Below the pieces are notes generated by a model. It did not search any database. It was not told the origin of the DNA and saw nothing but the letters and a program-made list of their open reading frames with translations. From the NCBI GenBank assembly GCA_018806915.1, contig JAGKQI010000073.1, positions 248,001-312,000 on the forward strand: a DNA stretch of 64,000 bases, read 5' to 3'. Below, in pieces: positions 32,258 through 42,663 of the stretch (its first letter is position 1; every line of letters starts with the position of its first letter). The DNA is from Phytophthora colocasiae (taxonomy: Eukaryota > Oomycota > Peronosporomycetes > Peronosporales > Peronosporaceae). The position numbers were made by a program, and so were the translations under genes.

Positions 32258-33985
32258 CAGCGCCAGTCAGAAGCGATGGACTAGTAATTCCATCGCAGAT
32301 GCTGATAGGAAAGGTGCATCCCAGAGACGAAAAGGTCGTCGTACGCATGACAAGAAGCGTACAAAAGTCACACTTGCTGAGGCAACTAGACGCACGGGTC
32401 TTTCTGGAGAACCACAAACTCGAACGGCTTGAGGACTACGATGTGTACTCATCATTCAAGGCACTGCACGCAGATCACCGCGGTAACGGTGGACTACGTG
32501 AGAGTGACATCAAGATACCTAAGAACTACAGGCAAGCGATGCGTTTTCCAAGCAGGCTAAGTTTTGGCGCGAAGCTATGGACGTAGAGATGACTGTACTG
32601 AAAGCCAAGGGTGTACTACGGCAGATTTCACGCACAGAATTACCCAGTGGCCAGCAGACCATTAAGACCATGTGGGTCTTTGATGTGAAGACAGATCACC
32701 TTGGATACATTGTGAGGTACCGACCACGCGTTGTTGACAGCGGCGACAAGCAGCAATTTGGCATCGACTTCACGGACACGTTTTCTACTGTGGCACGCAT
32801 GACATTCTGGACGGTTGTTGCTGTGTGTATCATGTTGAACTTAGCAATCTAACGCTTTGTACGGGCGTCAGTCCGGCAGAGAATGGAACAGTGAGGTGAA
32901 TCGCTGGTTCCTGGACCACAGTTTCAAGCAGTGTGAGACTGAGCCGTGCTTTTATTTCTATGATAAAGACGGCGAATTCGCTATCGTACTTCTGTACGTT
33001 GATGATATTTTGTGCGCGACGAACAATGTTGAGTTCAAGAAGAGGATGTTTGAGCAGCTTGACAACGACTACGGTCTCAAGGACCAAGGTCTTCTCAACA
33101 CATATCCGTCGTGCAAGTGGGGCAGAATGCAGATTCAATCAAGATTCATCGGACTAAGTACTGCGAAGATATTATCGAGTAGTTCAGTTTTGTAGACGCT
33201 CACCCAAGCAGAATTCCCATGGAGACAAACATGTGTTCGACAGTGAAAGACGATGAGGTGGATCGACGCAAGGAGAAGCGTGCAAACGGCAAGAAGTTCC
33301 CGTACCGTGAACTTGTTGGATACCTCATGTACTTCACGAACTGTACCCGGCCGGACCTCGCGTTCTCCGTTGGACAGCTCAGTCGATACGTCTAAAACCC
33401 AACACAGCAGCACATTGATGCGGCCAAGAGAGTGCTCAGATACCTTGTCGGTACCAAGACGCAAGGAATTGTGTACACTCGAAACAAGTCAGCCGAGAAG
33501 AAGCCAGAGTTGATTATTGATGGATATTATGACTCTTGGGAAATGATCCGGATACAAGCAAGAGTGTTACAGGCTTTGTGCACTGCATGGTAGGCGGCGC
33601 AGTTTTGTGGGAATCAAGACGCCAGACTGTTGTGGCGTAATCGATCGCAGAGGCCGAGGCATGCATGGAAGGCCAAGCGCTACGCAACATGCTAATCCAA
33701 GTGTTCCCAGACTTGGTGACCAAAGTGAGAATGAGAATTGACAACCAGGCGGCCTACGTGATGATTACCAACCCAACCTATAGTCGCAGGACGTGACACA
33801 TCGAACTTCGTTGGCACTACGTACGTGAACAAGTGGCGAATAAGACTGTGGACTTGTGGAAGGTCAAGACTGACGTGAACCCTTCCGATCTTATGACGAA
33901 GCCACTGCCCGGCGATAGGCTCGAAGCATTGAGTGCGATGATCGTTTTATCTAAGCAGCATCTTCCTCAGTGACGAGATTCACTT
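32258..33985 (+). pseudogene. Old copia element E: degraded RT and RNase H
   Basis: Copia-type RT is recognisable from MWVFDVKTD and FGIDFTDTFSTVARM (32667-32800) through YVDDIL (near 32995-33012) to FPYRELVGYLMYFTNCTRPD (near 33297-33357). RNase H follows, with the conserved tail ending DLMTKPLPGDRLEAL (near 33888-33935). Stops and frameshifts occur throughout (for example TAA near 33395), and parts of the RT fingers are missing. It is clearly a different and older lineage than A. Confidence 0.85.
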
Positions 33986-33997
33986 CGGAGGAGGGCG

Positions 33998-34867
33998 TGT
34001 TGGAAACTGTCGTCTGGAGGGGAAATCAGAAAGTGAATTTAACGAATTAGAGAGCCGAACTACGGATGGGCTTGCCTAGTGTCATCAGTTGCCTGACCGT
34101 GCTGACTTGACCCAGTGCCTCGCAGCACCGACACTTTCCCGCGAGTCAGGACTGGGGATTCAGCAGCACCAGCCAAATCTCAGCCCGATGGCTTTCGAAC
34201 GTAACCCGTCCAAGGGCTTTCGTAAATCCAGCAGCTAGCATGCTGCCAGTCGGGCAGTAGACAAGCTCGACTTCTTGCTCGTGTGGTGAAGCGCGGATAA
34301 GAATCCGAGAAAGGCAACGTCGGTCTCAGAGAAGAGCCGGATCGAGCGACAGGGACCGCTGGCGAGTTAAGATATCAGGCTAATGACCCCAGATCAAGGG
34401 TGAGACAAATGGTGGATGGTTCCGGAACCCAAGTCTCTCTGACGGAGTGAAGGGCGAAGAACGATCAAGATCCCTTAGATCAAGAACTGTCGAGATCGCG
34501 AAAGGGACGAGGAGATCCGGAACGGCAATCACCCAAGTCTCTCTGACGGAGTGAAGGGTAAAGAACGATCAAGATCCCTTAGGCGTTGTCGTTTGCACTC
34601 CCAGTGAACACTGTGGCCATGCGCTTGAAGAAGTACACCGGTGACGGATTTTCTTCCTTCTGTTTCATTTACCTAGTCAGTGTCGGTGAATAGTCGAAGT
34701 GGCGGCGCATTTTCATCGCGGGCATCGAAGTCCAGTGGATTTAGTTGACGAGACGTAACGTAATATCCTTTTGATACCATGACAGTGATTCACACTCGGT
34801 TTGCTTGCCTGTGTCGCTACTTGGTTCACGGTGAACGCAATATCCGGGCGAGTCACTCGACTGAGAT
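33998..34867 (+). repeat. Element E 3' LTR, right end uncertain
   Basis: It starts TGTTGGAAAC just after the purine tract CGGAGGAGGGCG (33986-33997). I cannot fix its right end, because D4 begins at 34868. It contains two copies of a ~54-bp direct repeat (about 34428-34481 and 34527-34581) built on AAGTCTCTCTGACGGAG. No coding capacity is seen. Confidence 0.65.
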
Positions 34868-35266
34868 TGTAACAGGGTTACACGGCATTGCGCGCCTTGG
34901 CTGCATTTGTTGGTAGACGGCAAGGACACACGTCGATCTGTGTGTGACACATCGTATCTCACATGTCACATGTACCCATGTGAGAGCAGTTGGGTAAGAG
35001 CCACACATTGCATTTTGATTAGGATTTACTTTGTTAGATACTAAATCCGTTACATTTAGGATTAGGGCAATAAAAGTCCATACAATTCTGTTTGCATTTA
35101 CATAATTAGTGTCAGTTCCTTATTATTGGGACACTGATTCTGTGGGTCCCGTATTAGTGGACTACTGGGTTCTTGTAATAAACCGAAGGCTAGTGCCTTA
35201 CAAGCAGGACTCTACGAGTCAACTAAACTTCCTCTGTGCGGTGCACACCTACGCAGCCCCGCTGCA
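34868..35266 (+). repeat. D4 5' LTR
   Basis: 399 bp, TGTAACAGGGTTACA to CGCTGCA. It diverges from the other D LTRs throughout its first half. The primer site TGGTAGCACTTGTAGTC is at 35269-35285. Confidence 0.9.
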
Positions 35267-35323
35267 TCTGGTAGCACTTGTAGTCAATCCAACTCCTGAG
35301 TTGAAGAGTGTTTCTCTGTGAGA

Positions 35324-36299
35324 ATGGAGCAAGAAGCATACGCTCACTTGACTCCGAGTCAGCAGGACACGCTTAACAAGCTTACGTCCTTGCTGGGCCC
35401 TGAAGGTATGGCGCACCTTGCGTCTCAAGGGCCGGAGGCCGTTAACGCGCGCCTGGAGGCGTTTGCCTCGTACGAGAATGTTTCGTTGAACACATTCAGC
35501 GGAATGTAAAAGGGAGTACCCCTGCTCCGAGAGCCAAGCCCGTCCCGTCACGCTCAGCGTGAAGGCCTTCCATGGGAATGAGGGGGAGAACCTCCTGTTG
35601 TGGATCTGAGAGGTCGAAATGGCCATGGGGGGCCGCCATGCTCCAGTTGGAGGGACAACGCATGGCGTTTGCCATCTCTAAGCTCGAAGAACGAGCACGA
35701 GAATGGGCGCTGACGTCTGGGACGTCGGTGGAAGCGGCCTTCCCCACGTGGGGCGAGCTAAAGACCAAGCTCACGCAAGTGTTCGCTCCGCCTAATCAGG
35801 CGTATCGCGTGCGGTCACGCTTCCTTGCTTGTCGCCAGGGCAACAGGATCTGGTGGACTATGTCCAAGAGCTGCGCACGCTCATCTCTGGCATGGTTGCC
35901 GACCTTCTACCTAAAGTGATCGCTGTGACCATCTTCATGGAAGGCCTGCGAGCTGGCGTTGCCAGGACGGAGGCGTTCCGTCAGAACCCCCGCAGCTTCG
36001 AAGACGTTGTCAGCGTGGCATTGAATGCCAAGCACAACTTTAAGTTGTCGAGGGTTGGTGCTAACAGCACAGGGTCGGGTGGACCCGAACCCATGGACCT
36101 CAGCTATGCTGAAGACGAGGTAGCCGAGCTACGAGCTGCGGTGCAGCGCATGAGCACCCGCCGGTGCTACACGTGTGGCAGTCCCATACACCTGAGGCCC
36201 AACTGCCCTCTGCGCAAAGAGCGCGCCGGCCAAAATGGCCGCAACCCTGCCGCGGGTCCCGCTTTGGGCTCTGCCCAGGGAAACACCGGCTCCCAGTAG
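35324..36299 (+). pseudogene. D4 Gag, frameshifted
   Basis: ATG 35324 ([19 protein letters not shown]). Indels near 35482, 35530, 35625 and 35843 and a TGA near 35607 break it. The last part (35829-36299) is in one frame with [10 protein letters not shown] and the knuckle CYTCGSPIHLRPNC. It ends at TAG 36297-36299, just past the slippery site. It differs from D3 Gag by roughly one base in ten, by eye. Confidence 0.88.
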
Positions 36300-36319
36300 A
36301 CGTGTGGTGGTCTACTGGG
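36278..36319 (+). promoter_or_regulatory. D4 -1 ribosomal frameshift signal
   Basis: GGGAAAC (36278-36284), a 7-nt spacer, then arms 36292-36301 and 36310-36319 identical to those of D3. The 8-nt loop differs (GTGTGGTG against GCGGGGCG). Retention of heptamer and arms in a diverged gag is the best evidence that the signal is under selection. Confidence 0.83.
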
Positions 36320-38794
36320 GAAGAACCGAGTTCTGCAGTGCGTGAGAGGCACTGGGGCTCAGCCCCGAAGAGCTCTGTGCTCTTGAACACGGAACGTGTG
36401 AGCAAGCAGGGCTTGCTGGTCGTCCAGAAGGACGTGAAGGGCTTTGAGAAAGCCATGGATCGTGTTGATCGATTCGGGAGCGTCTGGCAACTATGTCAGA
36501 CTCTCTACCGTTGAGGGTAGTCAGCAATATGCTGAGGCGCTTCGAGTGCGAAGAGGTAACACAGTCACTGTCCGTCTAGCGACGGGCGTCCGTGTCATAG
36601 TAGCCAAGGTCCCCATGGACCTGCGGCTGAAGTTCTCGGACTTCGATAGCGTGGAACGCTGCTTGGTCCTGGACCTGGATTTGAGGTACGACCTCATCCT
36701 TGGTATGGCGTGGCTGGAGCGCCACGAGCCATGGACCGATTGGAGGTCGAAGACCTTAGGTGCTTCGCACTTCTCTCTTAGTGGAGCTTTGGCGAGTCAT
36801 GAACCCTCCTCTGCTAGGAAGCAGAAGCGCTATTGGCGCGAGCATCGAGCCAAGTCGACTATGATGCTGGAAGTCGGTGTGTCCGAGTTAGTGGTCACCA
36901 CCGAGTGCGAGGACCACAGTCCTGTTGAGCGCGTAGCGCTGGTTGACAGTGAGTCAACGTGTGGGCAAAGCCCACGTAATCCCTGTGGGGCGGCACGTAC
37001 TCCGCCGAGCGTAAACCAAGTAAATCGCTGAGTGTATCTGACACTGGACCAACTACGGTCATTGATTGTGCAGCGGCACGTACTCCGCTGAGCGACATCG
37101 GTCATCGACCGAGTGGATCGCCGAGTGTCTCCGACACTGGGATGGGTAAGACCGAAACCTGTGTGACGGCACGTACTCCGTCGAGTGGACGTTCGCCAGC
37201 TAGACGATGACGTCGTAAGGCCCTTAGGGCGAGACGCTCTGCGCGTGACGTCGAGTGCCGACACACAGGAGGGCTGTGGACAGCTATACACTCTGGTTGA
37301 TGGAGTGGAAGGTAGTGCCGAAGGCAACGTCCTGCTGGACGAGCTGCCGAGTGTTGACAAGCTCCTTGAGCTAGAGGAGATGTCCTTCGCCGCCTTTGGC
37401 GATGCCTTGAAGGCTGGCGAACTCGCCGAGGTAGTCATCGTTCGACCTGAAGAGGAGTTAAACTCGTCGTCCCTCGTTGATGAGTCCGTCTTGGCTGAGG
37501 TCAAGAAGGCGTTGAGCGCCAGGAGTGGATCGGAGATCCTCAAGAATCCCTCGGATCCCTTCTACTCCTTGCTGAAGGAATATGGAGACGTTGTCTCGAA
37601 GGAACCACCGAGTGGCCTGCCTCCTGACCGAGGCATTCGTCACGAGATCGACTTAGTTCCCGGAACTAAATACTGCGTGACCTGGCAGTGGCCTCTTCCC
37701 AAAGAGCAATGCGACGTCATTGACGCCTTCTTCCGTGCGAAGCACGCGGCGGGTCTCGTGCGCGAGAGCAAGTCTCCGCACTCCGCGCCAACGTTCTGTG
37801 TCAGAAAGCCGAATGGCAAGTGGCGTATCGTTCACGCTTTTAACAAGCTCAACGCTGCCACGATTCCGGCGCAGACACCGATTCCTAGGAAGGATGTTCT
37901 TCAGAACAACATGGTGGGCTGCACCATGTACAGTGCGCTCGACTTAGTCGATGGCTACTATCAGCTGCTCATGCGAGCCAGTGATATTCCGTACAGCGGT
38001 GAGCACCCCGAGCTGTATGCTCTGGGAGTGGTTCGTCATGCCCCAAGGGCTGTCGAATGCGCCTGCGACGTTCAATCGTCTAGTGACGCAGTTGTTCAGG
38101 CCCCTGTGGGCATTCGCACAGACGTATTTTGACGACGTGTTCGTCCACAGTCGTGCTGAGCACGGAAAGACTGATGTCGAGGTACACGTGGAGCACGTAC
38201 GAGATGTGCTCAAGTGCATGCGCACGAACAAGCTGTACGCCAACGCGGACAAGTGCGTCTTTGGCGCGAAAGAAATCCTCTTCCTAGGGTGCTTCATTGG
38301 GAAGCATGGCCTTCGTGCTGATCCAGCAAAGGTCAAGGCCATTGTGGACTAGCCGGTTCCCTTGAACCAGAAGGACTTGCGTAAGTGGCTGGGCTTGGCC
38401 AACTACTTGCACAAGTATAGCGAGAACTACGCTGAGTTGGCTCGGCCACTATCGGATCTGCTTAAGAAGGATGCCGAATGGGTATGGCGTGCTGTGCACG
38501 AGAGTGCGTTCGCTCGTATCAAGGATAGCCTGCTTCAGGCACCGATACTGGCGTTGTGTGTAGACCCCGATCGTCCGTTTATCGTCGTCTGTGATGCCTC
38601 GGACTTTGCCATCGGCAGTGCTTTGCTACAAGCGGACGCCGAAGGGCGCGAACGCGTCATTGCGTTTGAGTCTCGGCAGCTCAAGGCTGCTGAGAAGAAC
38701 TATCCATTTCATGACAAGGAGCTACTTGCGATGAAGTACGCCCTTGTCAAATTCAGAGTTCACCTGCTCGGCTCGCAAGCCGTTTGTGATCTTC
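36284..38794 (+). pseudogene. D4 protease, RT and RNase H fragment
   Basis: Protease ([11 protein letters not shown] near 36466-36500; [11 protein letters not shown] near 36694-36725) is followed by the linker and RT (37185-38132 and 37951-38352; YFDDVFVHS near 38125-38150). It carries the same two-base loss as D3 near 37988. A private TAG at 38350-38352 interrupts the thumb (DW changed to D-stop). RNase H (CDASDFAIGSALLQ) runs to 38794 and stops where C1 begins. Without RNase H end, integrase and 3' LTR it cannot move. Confidence 0.88.
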
Positions 38795-39254
38795 TGTTAC
38801 GGGGTTACACGTACAAGTGGTTGTACCACTTGTAACTCTAACAGTTAGGATAACTGTTAGAGGTTGGAAATGGGCCTCAGACCTTGGTGTGCTGTACACA
38901 CCAATGGATACATGGGCGAACCACATTATTGGATGGTTCGTGTGCATTTGTGCATATTATTGGTAGAAAGTAACGGATTTCTACCAATCACTGAGCAGAG
39001 TTTCTGCCAACCACACGTTGGCAGACCCTTTAGAAATAGATAACAAAATAGTTTTAGGAGGTCCATAATTGGCTTAAGCCAAATTCAATAACAGTTCTCA
39101 TTTTACGGTAATTTGCAGTTTAATTTAGTTATATTTGATTTAATTATACTTATTTAAATAAGTATACTTAAATTAAGTCTATTCTAATTGCACGCTTCCT
39201 CATACACGTAAGCGCACGTGTACGCCACCTAATAGGTTAGGTAGACCCATTACA
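38795..39254 (+). repeat. C1 5' LTR (gypsy family C)
   Basis: 460 bp, TGTTACGGGG to CCATTACA, then CC and the primer site TGGTAGCACTTCGTAGTC (39257-39274), nearly that of family D. The LTR is full of perfect inverted repeats: 12-bp arms 38836-38847/38851-38862, 11-bp arms 38959-38969/38978-38988, and 9-bp arms 38812-38820/38826-38834 and 39003-39011/39017-39025. The AT-rich part near 39100-39190 may hold the promoter, but I see no clear motif. Confidence 0.85.
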
Positions 39255-39303
39255 CCTGGTAGCACTTCGTAGTCCGTCCCACGACCGACTGCAGTTCGTT
39301 CGT

Positions 39304-40207
39304 ATGGAGTCATACGAACGCGGGGTCGAGAACTCCCCAATGGATCAGGGATCCACTGGGACCCCACACATGTTTGTGACGCGCACGGACTGTGCCCACC
39401 TGTCGGACCCAGAGTGGGAAGCTCTCCAAAGACTTTCGCAAGTCATTGGAGAGGCGGCGGTAGCGACGATGCTTCGTACGCTATCGCCGACAGAGCAACA
39501 TGGTGTTGCTCTGGGGTACATTGTTAAGGAGCAACGGGATGTTGCTGCCTCGGTGGCTTCTCCGAAGCCACGCGTGGAGTCGTTGAAACTCCACGTGAGT
39601 ACCTACACGGGGAAGGAGGACGAGACCCTCCTTCGTTGGCTTGTCGAACTTGACACAGCCGTTGCGGCTCGACGTATCGTCGATCCGATGTCGAAGGTCG
39701 CGTTCGCCATGTCATGTCTTGGCGGACGTGCGAGGGGACGTGCGAGGAGTTGGGCCTATGGGCGCCGACTCTCGGATCCTACGTGCTTCAACACGTACGA
39801 GGTGTTCAAGGAGGAACTCAAACTTGCGTTTGAGCCCCCGAAGAACGAGTTCAGATCGAGAGCGGAGTTTCTCGATCTGCAGCAGGGCAAGGATGATGTT
39901 CACACCTTTGCCCAGCGTGCTCGATACTTGGTATCGAACATAGTGGCGAACCCAATCGACGAGGCGACCAAGGTCGTCACGTTCATGAAGGGACTAAGAG
40001 ATGGTCCCGTCAAAACGTATCTCTTCCGAGAGTATCCGAATACTCTCGAAGAGGCGATTAGCCTTGCAATGCAAGAGGAGTTTAGCCGGCGTCAAGCTAA
40101 ACTCCATGCGAACGCGCCGAAGCCGGCGCGTCCTGTTGTGAAGACGGGAGGTCCGGAACCTATGGACCTCTCGAGTGCTACGACTGCTGGTCAACAGCAG
40201 CGTAGGA
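39304..40207 (+). pseudogene. C1 Gag, interrupted by B2
   Basis: The ATG at 39304 starts MESYERGVENSPMDQGSTGT, and the frame is open to 40207. It has a retrotransposon-Gag domain (TLLRWLVELDTAVAARRIVD, FKEELKLAFEPP, VHTFAQRARYLVSNIVANP) and the PMDLSSATTAGQQQRRN motif. The RNA-binding knuckle that should follow is missing, because B2 begins there. The duplicates at 4378 and 7971 show it. Gag would form the particle shell. The reading frame appears undamaged up to the insertion, which suggests a fairly young element. Confidence 0.88.
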
Positions 40208-41702
40208 ACCATCGTCGACATAGCCATCTGCAACATCGGGATCTGGTCGAGACCTAGCAGCGGGATCTGGCGATCCGATCGTGCAATCGGACTGGGCAGA
40301 GACTCCAGGATCCGGCTGGGCACCGACCTCGAGATCCGGCTGGACCCGGTCGGGATCCAACCTCGAGATCCTGGTCTGGAGTGTCCTCACGACCTCTGCG
40401 TCTCGATGCTGGGGACGGATTCTCGTTGGTCTCCACTACGGGCTGGCAGCCGGTTGTCAAATGGTCTACAGGATCCGGCTTCCTTGCGGCGGGATCCGGT
40501 CCGTGGGCAGCACCTCCTTCTGCTGGTCCTCCAGCGTCACTTCCAGCTTTCAGACCAATTTCCTCAGCAGGATCCTCCTTCGTTGCCTCACTTCCCTCCG
40601 TTCGATCGTCCTCCGGGGTCTTCATTGCTTCCATACACGTCGCCGTCCGTTGGTCCAGCTCTCCTTGCGTCGTTACGTCTTCGTCTTGCGTCCTTGTTCC
40701 CCCTAAGTCTTCGGTCTTGTCTTGGCGCACACCATGGTCTTCGTCTCACCGAGGCGCATCTGTAGCACCCTTGGTACGCGCGTAGATCATTCTTGATGCC
40801 TCATTATCGGCCGCGCCCTCCCTGCAGGCCGTCCCCGCCGCTCGCTCATATTTGTGTGAATATGAGGAGCTGAATATGAGGAGCTCAGATTCCCACTAAG
40901 TGCGGAATCAGACGACTGTTCAGACCTGCCCCGTCCTTGACCCATGTCGCATGTGCGACACCAATCTTCAAGCTGTGTCCCGTAGGGATCCAACTTCGCT
41001 TGTAGGGGTCGTTGCGAGGCGTGGGGCATCTCATTCGAAAGGTCTTGAGCGGGCGGGCATAATGGTCGCTCTCCGGGCTCCCGGGCATTCTTGTGAGCTA
41101 CGGGGCACCCCGAAACACCATGTGTGAGTGTGCCACCTGAATGATGATCACCTGTGTCATGATTATGGGGCGACCCTTCGGCACCGTCGTCCCGGCTCTG
41201 CGCAGAGACAGGGCAGTCCTCCGGATCTTCAAACGGTCGTGTCGACACGGGCCCATTGAGGCGTGCGATGGCTCGTTAGACGTGTTGGTGGGGCACGTAT
41301 ATTTGCCACCGGGCGCCCCAAAACGTCATCTCCGACTGATTTGTCGGAGTGATGGTTATCGCCCGTCGTGCAGACATGCTGCCGATCCTCAACGGCTGCG
41401 TCCCGTCTCTGGAAAGAAACAGTACACGTTGTCGGATCTTCAATCCGACAAGCTGAAGAGGATCCGGATGATCCTTGAGCCTGTGGATCTCGGATCCACG
41501 TGTACGAGGACGCGTCTTGATCCGATAGTGCTGGCGCGTCATCTGTGGCAGCCTCTACCCCAAAACGGACATGGCGGTGTGCTTGGCGCTCAACCGTCAA
41601 AGGATCGGCCCCACTGGACTGGATCCCGTCTCGCCAGTCGACCGTTCCTTCAAGGATCCGGTCCGACATAGGTGGTGAGCCGGGGCAGAGTGACAGGGCA
41701 GC
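40208..41702 (-). pseudogene. B2 protease-RT spacer region (left part of B2)
   Basis: Reverse complement of B1 about 46,075-47,600. The minus-strand frame 40254-40730 matches the B1 spacer protein (QRTATCMEAMKTPEDD against QRTATYVEATKTPEDD). B2 is truncated at 40208, so its RT, integrase and 3' LTR are gone. On its right side, B1 is inserted at 41702/41703. Confidence 0.85.
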
Positions 41703-42663
41703 TGTGGTGAAGTGGATTCAAATCAAGCCGGATATGACGCAGAACGACTACGATGATGGGTGACGTGCGACATGAATTGCTACACGATAAGGACAGGCCC
41801 CTAGAACTGGGTACCTACTCTAGGGTGGACCCTAAGTTAGGATCCACTTGGCCTGGCTACCTAAGTGCGGATCCGCGCCGTCCTAAGTTCGGATCCTGCA
41901 GTCCTAAGTGCGGATCCCCGAGATCAAAGATCCTCGGATCCAGATGCCGGATCCTCGGGATCCACGATATCAACGAAGTGAAGCAGTTGCAGGAGAGCCA
42001 GCATGAGCCAAGATAGAGATTTTCGATGGGAAGATAGGGTACAGGATGAGAAACTGGCTAACCATAAATCAGAGAGTCGAGTTTACCTTCTAGTGCGCAA
42101 GTGGTTTTCTTCAGGGCCCAAGACAAGGGAAGAGGATAGTGTATTGGCCTCCCCTTAGTGTTCCTGCAAGTCACTACGCCTACCTAGCTACAGTTAAGAC
42201 CGGATCCCCGATTTGGCCGGCTTACCTTACGCTAGTGAAGACCTCGGATCCAACGGTGTTGATTGCTTAACCGTAGGATTCCTCGACCTCTCAACTACCT
42301 TAAGACTAACCGCTACAGGAGGCGGCAAGCAAGACAGTAAAGGAAAAGGAGCCCCACACCCACCAAGGCAACCCCGGATCCAAGGATCCACACGATCTTC
42401 GAGTCTAAGACCAAGATCCCCCAACAAGGACCTGTGTGCAGGAATACCCACGCAAGTCCAACCTCCCAAGTCCCACGTTCAAGCCCTCACGCCTGTGTAC
42501 ACTCTCCCGTTCCTGAGAGAGCAGATCCCGCCCACTGACGGGTACACAAGGTGAGCCTCAGCAACCCCTACGGTTATCGGAGTACCCCCTCCGTTAGTCA
42601 GTGTCTGGGCGCCGTGTGTGAACGTTGGATCCCTGCTCATTCCAGCGGATCCACTACACCACA
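41703..42663 (+). repeat. B1 5' LTR
   Basis: 961 bp, TGTGGTGAAG to CACTACACCACA. It holds a run of ~21-bp repeats of the form CCTAAGT..CGGATCC (41831-41920) and seven GGATCC within about 130 bp. The end is fixed by the following primer site, by the 3' LTR, and by the remnants at 4248 and 7842. Confidence 0.92.

Larger units (their letters stand above)
34868..38794 (+). mobile_element. Gypsy element D4, 3' part cut off by C1
   Basis: It has a 5' LTR (34868-35266), gag, frameshift site, protease, RT and the start of RNase H, then stops where the C1 LTR begins (38795). Its LTR and gag are clearly diverged from D3, but from about 36,470 on it is almost identical to D3, so it is a mosaic. Confidence 0.9.

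Noticed and set aside
40387..40785. Plus-strand frames at 40175-40785 as host genes
   Set aside because: They are opposite the B2 spacer, which is recognisable by protein similarity to B1 on the minus strand.
41831..41965. CRISPR-like array from evenly spaced GGATCC repeats
   Set aside because: Repeat unit is too short and irregular, lies in an LTR, and the organism is eukaryotic.
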